The notes under the pieces: generated by a model
The model's input: the letters and a program-made list of their open reading frames with translations, nothing else
The model's database searches: none
What the model was told of the DNA's origin: nothing
Source: BOG-908 sp965198825
GTDB lineage: Bacteria > Pseudomonadota > Alphaproteobacteria > Acetobacterales > Acetobacteraceae
Direction of reading: 5' to 3'
NCBI GenBank assembly: GCA_965198825.1
Contig: CBDAQB010000003.1
Location: forward strand, 1,860,001-1,924,000
Length of the DNA stretch: 64,000 nucleotides
Made by a program: the position numbers and the translations under genes
Part shown: in pieces, positions 51,314-59,210 of the stretch
Numbering within the stretch: the stretch's first letter is position 1
How the letters are laid out: each line of letters begins with the position of its first letter

Positions 51314-52556
51314 TGCGCAACGCCTCGACCGGATCGGTACGCGCGGCACGCCAGCTCGGGTAGAGCGTCGCCAGAAGCGAGAGCACCAGCGCCATCAGCA
51401 TCACCTGCATGACGGTCGGCCATTCGAGCTTCGCCGGCAGGTGCTCGAGGTAGTAAACCTCAGGGTCGAACAGCTTGGTGCCGGTAATGCTCTGCAGCCC
51501 CTGCCTGATATGTTCGATGTTCAGGCAGAACACCACGCCCAGGAACGTGCCGACGAGCGTGCCGGTGATCCCGACCGACGCGCCGCACATCAGGAAGATG
51601 CGCATGATCGCACCTCGCCCGGCGCCAAGCGTGCGCAACACCGCAATGTCGCGCGTCTTGTCCTTCACCATCATGATCAGCGAGGACACGACGTTGAACG
51701 CCGCCACCAGGATGATCAGCGTCAGGATCAGGAACATCACGTTCTGCTCCACCGTGACGGCGGCGAAGAAGCTGTCGTTGCTCTGGGTCCAGTCGATGAC
51801 CCGTAGCGGCTTGCCTGCAAGGGCATCGCGTATTTCGGTACTGACGATCCCCACGTGCTCCGGGTCGCTTACCCGCACTTCGATCTGCGTCGCCGCATCG
51901 GGTTTCTGGAAGAAGATCTGCGCAGCTTCGATCGGCAAGAATGTATAGGTTGCGTCGTACTCGTTCATGCCCGCCTGGAAGATCGCGACAACCTTGTAGG
52001 CTTTTACGCGAGGAACGGTGCCGAAAGCCGTCACCGCGCCGTTGGGCGACAGCAGAGTCAACTTCGAGCCGATGGTAAGTCCAAAGCGCTGCGCGAGCAC
52101 GATGCCCACGGCGATCGCGTCATCGCCCTTGAAATCATCCAGCGAGCCGTCGCGGATATTGCCCGCAATGGCCGGCAGGCGGCGCAGATCCTCCTGCTTG
52201 ATGCCGCGCACGAGGCCGCCTGCGTTCTGGCCATGCCCCGTGAGGAGAACCTGGCCTTCGACCAGCGGCGCCGCGGTGACGACGCCGGGCAGGCCGCGTA
52301 TCGTGTTGGTAATGGCATCATAGTCGGTCATGCCGGCGGCACTGTCGGCGTAGATGCCAAGATGGCCGTTCAGGCCGAGGATGCGCGAGAGCAGGTCGTC
52401 CTTGAACCCGCTCATGACGGCCATGACGATAATCAGCGTGCCAACGCCGAGCGCAATGCCGATCAGCGAAAACCCTGCGATGACCGAGACAAATCTCTCG
52501 CCTCGCCTGGCGCGCAGATAGCGGCCGGCGATCGCACGCTCGAACGGACCGAACAC
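51306..52556 (-). CDS. Lipoprotein-releasing permease LolC/E
   Basis: This 416-residue FtsX-type permease has four membrane helices: one near residue 25-47 (FSLIGIALGVGTLIIVMAVMSG), three near 270-400 (for example VMFLILTLIILVAAFNVVSSLIMMV). A large periplasmic domain lies between. Alphaproteobacteria commonly use one such protein with LolD. It begins with GTG immediately after the proS TAG stop (no gap), and its C-terminal WRAARTDPVEALRNE is typical. Confidence 0.92.
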   Translation of the reverse strand: MFGPFERAIAGRYLRARRGERFVSVIAGFSLIGIALGVGTLIIVMAVMSGFKDDLLSRILGLNGHLGIYADSAAGMTDYDAITNTIRGLPGVVTAAPLVEGQVLLTGHGQNAGGLVRGIKQEDLRRLPAIAGNIRDGSLDDFKGDDAIAVGIVLAQRFGLTIGSKLTLLSPNGAVTAFGTVPRVKAYKVVAIFQAGMNEYDATYTFLPIEAAQIFFQKPDAATQIEVRVSDPEHVGIVSTEIRDALAGKPLRVIDWTQSNDSFFAAVTVEQNVMFLILTLIILVAAFNVVSSLIMMVKDKTRDIAVLRTLGAGRGAIMRIFLMCGASVGITGTLVGTFLGVVFCLNIEHIRQGLQSITGTKLFDPEVYYLEHLPAKLEWPTVMQVMLMALVLSLLATLYPSWRAARTDPVEALRNE

Positions 52557-53891
52557 CTACACGGCGCTCGCTGTAGATCCGTCATTCATCTTGGCGAGTG
52601 CCGCTTCCATGGAGAGTTCCTCGCGCGCGCCGTCGGCACGCCGCTTGAGCTCGACGGTGCCGGCAGCGGCCCCGCGTGGGCCCACGATGATCTGCCAGGG
52701 CAGGCCCATGAGATCCGCATCCGCGAACTTGCCGCCCGCACGCTCGTCGCGGTCGTCGAGCAAGACGTCGCCGCCGAAGCGCGCGTAGAGATCCTCGCAC
52801 ACGGCATCGCACTTCGCGTCACCAACACGCAAATTGAGGATCGTCGCCTTGAACGGCGCCACCGCCGCCGGCCAGACGATGCCGGCATCGTCGTGCGAGG
52901 CCTCGATGATGGCGCCGACGAGACGCGACACGCCGATGCCGTAGCTGCCCATCTCCGGCGTGATCGTGCGGCCTTCCGGCCCGGCCACGGCGAACTTCAA
53001 GGTCTCGCTGTATTTGCGGCCGAAATAGAATATCTGGCCTACTTCAATGCCGCGGCCTTCCCGCCTGCGGGATGGATCGACCTCGGCCCAGCGCACCGTG
53101 TCGTGCTTCTCTTCAGTGGCGGCATAATACGAATTGATCAGGCCGTGGAATTTCTCCAGATCGGCCGGGCTGTCGTAGCTCACGTTCGCGCCCAGGTAGT
53201 TCAGATCTTCCAGTGTCGAATCATAGAATACCTGGCTTTCGCCGGTCGGGGCGATGACGATGAACTCGTGGCTCAGGTCGCCGCCGATAGGGCCGGTGTC
53301 GGCCAGCATCGGAATGGCGCGCACGCCCATGCGCGCGAAGGTGCGCATGTAAGCCAGCATCATGCGACGATAGCTGACCAGCGCGCCTTCGTAATCGAGA
53401 TCGAAGCTGTAGCCATCCTTCATCAGGAATTCGCGGCCGCGCATCACGCCGAAGCGCGGGCGCACCTCGTCGCGGAACTTCCACTGTATCTGATAAAGCA
53501 TTTGCGGAAGTTCGCGGTAGGACTTGATCGATTGCCGGGCGAGGTCGGTGATCACCTCCTCGTTCGTCGGACCGTAAAGCAGGTCGCGCTCATGCCGGTC
53601 GCGTATGCGCAGCATCTCCGGCCCGTAGGCATCGTAGCGGCCGCTCTCGCGCCAAAGGTCGGCGGTTTGCAGCGTGGGCATGAGCAGTTCCTGCGCGCCG
53701 GCAACGCCCTGTTCCGCACGCACGATGTTCGCTATGTTATTCAACACGCGAAGGCCCATGGGCAGCCAGGCATAGATGCCCGATGCCGTCTGCCTCACGA
53801 GTCCTGCGCGCAACATCAACCTGTGCGAGGCAATTTGCGCCTCGGCAGGTGTCTCCCGAAGCGTAGGCACCAGCGCCCGAGAAAGTCGCAT
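52557..53891 (-). CDS. proS: Prolyl-tRNA synthetase, short form
   Basis: This 444-residue class II aminoacyl-tRNA synthetase charges tRNA-Pro. It is the alphaproteobacterial form that lacks the internal editing domain found in E. coli ProS (572 residues). Motifs: RQTASGIYAWLPMGLRVL at the N-terminus, QELLMPTLQ, FRDEVRPRFGVMRGREFLMKDGYSFD (class II motif 2 region), GSYGIGVSRLVGAIIE (motif 3), and a C-terminal anticodon-binding domain with RDERAGGKFADADLMG. It has no gap to lolC/E. An intergenic element separates it from glyA. Confidence 0.95.
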   Translation of the reverse strand: MRLSRALVPTLRETPAEAQIASHRLMLRAGLVRQTASGIYAWLPMGLRVLNNIANIVRAEQGVAGAQELLMPTLQTADLWRESGRYDAYGPEMLRIRDRHERDLLYGPTNEEVITDLARQSIKSYRELPQMLYQIQWKFRDEVRPRFGVMRGREFLMKDGYSFDLDYEGALVSYRRMMLAYMRTFARMGVRAIPMLADTGPIGGDLSHEFIVIAPTGESQVFYDSTLEDLNYLGANVSYDSPADLEKFHGLINSYYAATEEKHDTVRWAEVDPSRRREGRGIEVGQIFYFGRKYSETLKFAVAGPEGRTITPEMGSYGIGVSRLVGAIIEASHDDAGIVWPAAVAPFKATILNLRVGDAKCDAVCEDLYARFGGDVLLDDRDERAGGKFADADLMGLPWQIIVGPRGAAAGTVELKRRADGAREELSMEAALAKMNDGSTASAV

Positions 53892-53916
53892 TTTCTACCA
53901 ACCCAAATTCAAGGAA

Positions 53917-53977
53917 GCGAGAACCAAAAAACCAAAGGTTCCTTGGTTCTTCTTTTCAAGAAAGAACGTGCTTCCTT
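53917..53977. repeat. Palindromic terminator-like element, copy 7 (degenerate)
   Basis: A degenerate right arm (GGTTCTTCTTTTCAAGAAAG, then AACGTGCTTCC) is preceded by AACCAAAAAACCAAAGG, which can pair with CCTTGGTTCTT. It lies between the glyA stop and the proS start on the minus strand and probably ends the serine-cycle transcript. Confidence 0.55.
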
Positions 53978-55294
53978 TTAACGGCGACCCAGGTTCTGCC
54001 CGGCATAAATCGGGAACGCCGCGCACAGCTCCTTGACCCGGGCGCCGACCGACGCCTCAGCCTGAGTCTGTGCCGCCTCGCCGGTCGCCATGCCAACCAT
54101 GACCTCGTCGATCATCAAGCCGACTTCACGGAACTCTGCCGCACCGAAGCCGCGGGTGGTGGCGGCCGGCGTGCCCAGGCGGATGCCGGAGGTGACGGCC
54201 GGCTTCTCTGGGTCGAACGGAATGGCGTTCTTGTTCGCGGTGATGTGGGCGCGCTCGAGGCTGGCTTCGGCGGCGCGGCCGGTGACCTTCTTGGGCCGCA
54301 GATCGACCAGCATGAGATGGCTGTCTGTGCCGCCGGTGACGATCGCCAGGCCCTGATCGACCAACGTCTGCGCCAGCACCTTTGCGTTGTCCGCAACGGC
54401 ACGCTGGTAGGTGCGGAATTCCGGGCGCAGTGCTTCGCCGAAGGCGGCCGCCTTGCCTGCGATGACATGCATGAGCGGGCCGCCTTGCAGGCCAGGGAAC
54501 ACGGCGGAGTTGATCTTCTTGCCAAGCTCAAGATCGTTGGAGAGGATCATGCCGCCACGTGGCCCGCGCAGCGTCTTGTGCGTCGTCGTCGTCACCACAT
54601 GCGCGTGCGGCAGCGGGCTTGGGTAGAGGCCTGCGGCTACGAGGCCAGCAAAATGGGCCATGTCCACCAGGAACACCGCACCGACCTCGTCTGCCACGGC
54701 GCGAATGCGGGCGAAATCGATGATGCGCGGATAGGCCGAGCCGCCTGCGATGATCATCGCGGGCTTTTCCGTGCGTGCCAGGTGCTCGAGCTCTTCATAG
54801 TCGAGCAGGCCGTCGTCGCGCCGCACGCCGTACTGAACCGCGCGAAACCACTTGCCGGACTGGTTGGGCGCGGCGCCGTGGGTAAGATGGCCGCCGGCTG
54901 CCAGGCTCATGCCGAGAATGGTGTCGCCCGGCTTGATGGTGGCGAGGAACACCGCCTGGTTCGCCTGCGCGCCAGAGTGCGGCTGCACATTGACGAACTG
55001 GCAGTCGAACAGCTGCTTGGCGCGGTCGATGGCGAGTTGCTCGGCGATATCGACGTAAACGCAGCCGCCGTAGTAGCGGCGCCCCGGATAGCCTTCGGCG
55101 TATTTGTTGGTCAAAACGCTGCCCTGGGCTTCCATCACCGCGACCGAGACGATGTTCTCCGAGGCGATCAGCTCGATGCCATCCTGCTGGCGCTCCAGCT
55201 CGTGGCCGATGGCGGCGGCGAGTTCGGGATCCGTCTCGGCGAGCGACGCGGAGAAGAACCGGCTCGGATTGGCAGCGGCGGTGTGGGTGTTCAT
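53978..55294 (-). CDS. glyA: Serine hydroxymethyltransferase
   Basis: This 438-residue PLP enzyme interconverts glycine plus methylene-tetrahydrofolate with serine. Motifs: NKYAEGYPGRRYYGGC, the PLP lysine in VTTTTHKTLRGPRGG, and PFDPEKPAVTSGIRLGTPA near the C-terminus. The start at 55294 follows an AGGGCAGAG site; the open frame to 55456 was rejected. In this place it supplies the entry step of the serine cycle, joining C1 units to glycine. fchA and mtdA lie upstream on the same strand. Confidence 0.95.
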   Translation of the reverse strand: MNTHTAAANPSRFFSASLAETDPELAAAIGHELERQQDGIELIASENIVSVAVMEAQGSVLTNKYAEGYPGRRYYGGCVYVDIAEQLAIDRAKQLFDCQFVNVQPHSGAQANQAVFLATIKPGDTILGMSLAAGGHLTHGAAPNQSGKWFRAVQYGVRRDDGLLDYEELEHLARTEKPAMIIAGGSAYPRIIDFARIRAVADEVGAVFLVDMAHFAGLVAAGLYPSPLPHAHVVTTTTHKTLRGPRGGMILSNDLELGKKINSAVFPGLQGGPLMHVIAGKAAAFGEALRPEFRTYQRAVADNAKVLAQTLVDQGLAIVTGGTDSHLMLVDLRPKKVTGRAAEASLERAHITANKNAIPFDPEKPAVTSGIRLGTPAATTRGFGAAEFREVGLMIDEVMVGMATGEAAQTQAEASVGARVKELCAAFPIYAGQNLGRR

Positions 55295-55400
55295 GTCTCT
55301 GCCCTCAGGTTGAAAAGTGGAATGGAGGTCAGCCCCGGTCCATGCCGGAGCAGTATTTTGCCGGCAGCATAGCGCAGGCGCGCGATGAAGCCAGGGCCTA

Positions 55401-56033
55401 TCAGCGGAGTGCCTGTTCGACAGCGCGGATCGTCGCTTCCGCCTTGGCCGTGGCACTCCCGGAAATCGCGTCCAGCTCCGCCAGACGCGCCTCGGCGAAG
55501 GCGCGATCGTCGATCGCCTTGGCGTTCACAAGAACGTTGAGCGCGGCACTGCGCAATGCCGCACTGGCCGCGAGTGCCGCGACGCCGCCATCGCTGATGA
55601 CCGCGGCGCTGCCTTTGTCCGACACGATGGCGGCGAGATCGATGACCTCAGCGCACAGCTTCACGCAGGCCAACGGCGCATCGCAGGCTTCGCGCAAGGC
55701 TGCCTGGATGGCGCCGAGACGGTCCTGCTGCTGCTCGGGCGTATCCTTTGGCAAACCATAGGCAGCCATAACGGTCGAGAACGCCGCTACATCTTCCTCG
55801 ATGGCATAGATCAGGCGCCCACGCAGGCTGTCGGCGCGCGAGAGCACGCCGCGAAGTTCTTCCTCGACGCCGGCGTATTTCTTCTTGCCGATGGTCAGGT
55901 TGCAAACCATCGAGGCGAGTGCTGCACCCATCGCCCCCATGACGGCCGCCGCGCTGCCGCCGCCTGGCGTGGCAGCCTTGCTGGCCAGCTCGGTGAGGAA
56001 ACCCTCGATGCTGGCATCCTTGATCGCTGTCAT
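55401..56033 (-). CDS. fchA: Methenyl-tetrahydrofolate cyclohydrolase FchA
   Basis: This 210-residue protein of the formiminotransferase-cyclodeaminase-like family interconverts methenyl- and formyl-tetrahydrofolate. Recognisable parts are ASKAATPGGGSAAAVMGAMGAALASMVCNLTIGKKKY (positions about 16-52) and the C-terminal LNVLVNAKAIDD. Length and context match Methylobacterium FchA (about 208 residues). The ATG overlaps the mtdA stop by four bases, so the two are coupled. It is distinct from FolD, which fuses both activities in other bacteria. Confidence 0.92.
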   Translation of the reverse strand: MTAIKDASIEGFLTELASKAATPGGGSAAAVMGAMGAALASMVCNLTIGKKKYAGVEEELRGVLSRADSLRGRLIYAIEEDVAAFSTVMAAYGLPKDTPEQQQDRLGAIQAALREACDAPLACVKLCAEVIDLAAIVSDKGSAAVISDGGVAALAASAALRSAALNVLVNAKAIDDRAFAEARLAELDAISGSATAKAEATIRAVEQALR

Positions 56034-56890
56034 GCCATCTCCTTGGCGATCGCCAGGATGGCTTCCGCATCGAGCACCTGGTCGTTGGACGTGAAAAGCT
56101 TGCCGACGCATGTCCGGTGAAGCTTCAATTTCAAGCCGCCGATCCCGAGCGCCCCAAACGCAAGCTTTCCTGCGTAGTCGCGGCCCTTGTCCGAGGCATC
56201 GATGCCGCCGAGGCCAAGAGGAGGCTCGGGGTTGAAGTCGGCCATGCGTTCTATCGACGCGCTGCCCTGCCAACTTTCGGCTGCGACCAGTTGGTGACCG
56301 GCGGCACCTGCAGCCAGCACGATCCCGGCTCCTTCAATGGCCGCATGACGCGCGGCCTCGTCGGCTGCCTCGACGGCTGCGATTGGCACGCCGAAGCGCG
56401 AGGAGATCGCGGCCGCTGCAGCCTGCGTCTTTGCCAGGTTGCGGCCGGTGATCGTGACCGTTGCCCCCTCGAGCGCCAGCATCGCCGCCGCACGCGAACC
56501 AACCGGTCCAGTGCCAGCCAGCACCACGGCGCGCATGCCGGATACCGGGCCTGCCTTCACCAGCAAGGCCACCGCGGCAGCGGCCGTCGTGTTGCAGCCG
56601 TTACTATCGAGCATGACCGAGACACGGAACTTGGCAAAAAACTTGGCCTGCGCGGCCTGGAATATCGCCTCCGCCTGCTCCAGTCTGCTGCCGCCGATGA
56701 ACAGCGCGGTGAATTGTTTGTCCTTCGGCCCGCGCGTGTAGATCGCGCCTTCCACCAAAGGCCCTACCATGTCGGCTGTGATGTTGGCGTGGCCGAGCAC
56801 GTGGTCGGCACCGCCGTCGAAGCCGACGACGCTGTCGAACACGCTTGGCGTGGCGTCGGTGTCTAGCTGGTAGAGGAGTTTGGCGGGCAT
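56030..56890 (-). CDS. mtdA: NADP-dependent methylene-tetrahydrofolate dehydrogenase MtdA
   Basis: This 286-residue enzyme oxidises methylene-tetrahydrofolate (and methylene-H4MPT in methylotrophs) with NADP. The sequence follows MtdA closely: LDTDATPSVFDSVVGFDGGADH at the start, MLDSNGCNTTAAAAVAL, Rossmann VLAGTGPVGSRAAA, PPLGLGGIDASDKG, and ALGIGGLKLKLHR. AGGA precedes the ATG. Together with FchA and FtfL it forms the reversible formate to methylene-H4F module. An intergenic element lies just upstream, separating it from hprA. Confidence 0.94.
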   Translation of the reverse strand: MPAKLLYQLDTDATPSVFDSVVGFDGGADHVLGHANITADMVGPLVEGAIYTRGPKDKQFTALFIGGSRLEQAEAIFQAAQAKFFAKFRVSVMLDSNGCNTTAAAAVALLVKAGPVSGMRAVVLAGTGPVGSRAAAMLALEGATVTITGRNLAKTQAAAAAISSRFGVPIAAVEAADEAARHAAIEGAGIVLAAGAAGHQLVAAESWQGSASIERMADFNPEPPLGLGGIDASDKGRDYAGKLAFGALGIGGLKLKLHRTCVGKLFTSNDQVLDAEAILAIAKEMA

Positions 56891-56910
56891 TCTGGTCCTG
56901 ACAGGAAGAA

Positions 56911-57040
56911 GGAAGGAAGGTCTTCTTTTTTAAAAAAAGGAAGCAAAAAACTTTTGGACCTAGGGGCCGTGCGTTCCCACGATCTCGGTCCCAAGTCGCA
57001 AAAGTTTTTTGGTTCTTTTTTTCAAAAAAGAACTGCTTGC
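56911..57040. repeat. Palindromic terminator-like element, copy 8
   Basis: Left arm GGAAGCAAAAAACTTTT, right arm AAAAGTTTTTTGGTTC plus T tract. The centre CCTAGGGGCCGTGCGTTCC then GATCTCGGTCCCA closely matches the copy at 3697. It lies between hprA and mtdA, which run in the same direction, and so could split the serine-cycle genes into two transcripts. Confidence 0.83.
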
Positions 57041-57988
57041 TTAGCCAACAACATTACGCGGCTGCCCCGCCACAAAAGCCTCGACATTATCCATCAACTG
57101 ATCCGCCAAGCCCTGCATGGCCTCGCTGCTGGCCCAAGCCACATGCGGCGTCACGATCAGGTTGGGGATCGTTGGATCGAGCAGCGGATTGCCGTCGGTT
57201 GGTGGCTCCTTCGTCAACACATCGAAGCCTGCGCCGGCGATCTCGCCTGCGCGGAGTGCGTCGGCCAGCGCCGCTTCGTCCACGAGGCCGCCGCGGGCCG
57301 TGTTGATCAGGATGGCGTTGCGCTTCATGGCGCGCAGCTCGGCGGCGCCGATCATGTGCCGTGTCTCAGGCGTGAGCGGCGCGTGAAGCGTGATAACGTC
57401 GGCTTCGCGAATGATGGTCGCGAGATCGACAATCCCTTCGCCTGGCACGGCATCATGCGCGAGCACGCGCATGCCGAGGGCTTCGGCCCGCTTGGCGATG
57501 GAGCGTCCCAGAGCACCGAAGCCGACGATGCCGATGGTGGAGCCGGCAATGTCGCTGATCGGATGGGTGAGAAAGCAGAATTGGCGAGACGTGTTCCAGA
57601 CGCCTGCCCGCACGTCGTTCATGTAGGGAACGAGGCTGCGGCGCAGGGCGAACATCAGCGCCAGCACATGCTCGGGCACGGTGTTCTGCGCGTAGCCACG
57701 GATGTTGGAGACCGTAACGCCTTGCGCCTTCGCCGCCTTGATGTCGATCGCATCGGTGCCCGTTGCCGCGACAGCGATCAGGCGCAGGTCCGGCAATTGC
57801 GCGAGCATGCCTGCATCGATGCGGATCTTGTTGATGATGGCGATCGTCGCGCCCTTGAGGCGCTCGACGACCTGGTTCGGCTCGGTGACTTCGTGTTCCA
57901 CATACTCATGTGGAAAGGCCAGCTTTCGCAAGCTGGCCCCCAATGTTTCCCGGTCGAGAAATACGACGCGCTCCATGCGTGAGTTCAC
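57041..57988 (-). CDS. hprA: Hydroxypyruvate reductase / D-glycerate dehydrogenase
   Basis: This 315-residue D-2-hydroxyacid dehydrogenase has Rossmann motif GIVGFGALGRSIAKRAEALGM, the catalytic Arg in NTARGGLVDEAAL, the acidic partner after GFDVLTKEPP, and the catalytic His in VTPHVAWAS. In the serine cycle it reduces hydroxypyruvate to D-glycerate. A GTG start at 57988 overlaps the sgaA stop as GTGA and has an AGAAGG site; an ATG at 57976 (MERVVFLDRE) is the alternative. The order sgaA-hprA-mtdA-fchA is as in Methylobacterium. Confidence 0.9.
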   Translation of the reverse strand: MNSRMERVVFLDRETLGASLRKLAFPHEYVEHEVTEPNQVVERLKGATIAIINKIRIDAGMLAQLPDLRLIAVAATGTDAIDIKAAKAQGVTVSNIRGYAQNTVPEHVLALMFALRRSLVPYMNDVRAGVWNTSRQFCFLTHPISDIAGSTIGIVGFGALGRSIAKRAEALGMRVLAHDAVPGEGIVDLATIIREADVITLHAPLTPETRHMIGAAELRAMKRNAILINTARGGLVDEAALADALRAGEIAGAGFDVLTKEPPTDGNPLLDPTIPNLIVTPHVAWASSEAMQGLADQLMDNVEAFVAGQPRNVVG

Positions 57989-59190
57989 GCTGCCTTCTGC
58001 ACGATTTGTTCGCCTGCGTGGCGATACACCTCCTGCGCCGCGGCAGCGCCGCTGCCTGGCTCGACCTTGATGCCTGTGTCGAGCATAGCCATTTCGGCGC
58101 CCGTCACAGCAGCCAGGCACATCAGTTCGTTGAGGTCGCCAAGATGGCCGATGCGGAATGCCTTGCCTGCAAGCTGGCTGAGGCCGGCGCCGAGTGCGAG
58201 ATTATAGCGGTTGAACGCACGGCTGATCACCTGCGCACCGTTGAAGCCCTCAGGCACCATGATGGTTGTCACGGTGTCGCTGTCCCACTTCGGATCCTTG
58301 GCGCAGGTCTCGAGCTTCCAGCCCTTGCGCACCGCCGCGCGCACGCCCGAGGCGAGCATGCGGTGCCGCGCGAAGATATTCTCCAGTCCCTCTTCGGCAA
58401 TCATCTCCAGCACTTCGCGCAGGCCGTAGAGCATCGGCAGCGCTGGCGTGTAAGGGAAGTAGCCGTCCTTGTTGGCCTTGATCATGTCGTCGAAGTCGAA
58501 GAAGCAGCGGCGCAGCGGGTTGTTGCGGCGCGCCGCCTTGCCTGCTTCGAGAGCCTTCTGACTGACGCAGCAGATTCCCAGACCGGCCGGCAGCATCAGG
58601 CCCTTCTGGCTGCCGGTGATCGCGCCATCGACGCCCCACTCGTCCATGCGGAAGTCGATGCAGCCAATGGAGCTCACACCGTCCACGAACAGCATGGCAG
58701 GATGGCCGGCAGCATCGATCGCACGCCTGATGGCGCCGATGTCGCTGGTGACGCCCGTGGCGGTTTCATTCTGCACGATCATCACGGCGCGAATTTCATG
58801 CGCCTTGTCTGCCGCCAGGGCTGCGTGGACAGCCTCAGGCGAAGCACCGGTGCCCCAGGCTTCCTCGAGAACCTGCACATCGAGGCCGTGGCGTTGTGCG
58901 AGGTCGATCCAGAGATGGCTGAACTGGCCGAAGCGCGCTGCAAGAACACGGTCGCCCGCACTCAGCGTGTTCACCAGCACCGCTTCCCACGAGCCGGTGC
59001 CGGTGGCTGGGAAGATGAACGGCTGGCCGGTCGTGGTCTTGAAGAGCTTCTTCAGCCCTTCGAAGAGCGGCAGGGCAAGCTTAGGGAATATCGCGCTGCG
59101 GTGATCCTCCATCGGCCGGTGCATGGCGTTGAGGACGCGGTCCGGCACGTTGGTCGGTCCGGGAACATGAAGGAAGTGACGGCCAGACAT
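57985..59190 (-). CDS. sgaA: Serine-glyoxylate aminotransferase
   Basis: This 401-residue class V aminotransferase converts serine and glyoxylate to hydroxypyruvate and glycine, a key step of the serine cycle. Motifs: HVPGPTNVPDRVLNAMHRP at the start, FPATGTGSWEAVLVN, VDGVSSIGCIDFRMDEWGVD, and the PLP lysine in TGSQKGLMLPAGL. The ATG has GGAGCT upstream. It starts 20 bases after ftfL and overlaps hprA, so ftfL-sgaA-hprA form one operon. Confidence 0.94.
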   Translation of the reverse strand: MSGRHFLHVPGPTNVPDRVLNAMHRPMEDHRSAIFPKLALPLFEGLKKLFKTTTGQPFIFPATGTGSWEAVLVNTLSAGDRVLAARFGQFSHLWIDLAQRHGLDVQVLEEAWGTGASPEAVHAALAADKAHEIRAVMIVQNETATGVTSDIGAIRRAIDAAGHPAMLFVDGVSSIGCIDFRMDEWGVDGAITGSQKGLMLPAGLGICCVSQKALEAGKAARRNNPLRRCFFDFDDMIKANKDGYFPYTPALPMLYGLREVLEMIAEEGLENIFARHRMLASGVRAAVRKGWKLETCAKDPKWDSDTVTTIMVPEGFNGAQVISRAFNRYNLALGAGLSQLAGKAFRIGHLGDLNELMCLAAVTGAEMAMLDTGIKVEPGSGAAAAQEVYRHAGEQIVQKAA

Positions 59191-59210
59191 GTGTAAAGCT
59201 CCTCAGCGGA

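Noticed and set aside
51855..53981. 708-codon plus-strand frame opposite lolC/E and proS
   Set aside because: It spans two real genes of the other strand and ends in translated repeat sequence.
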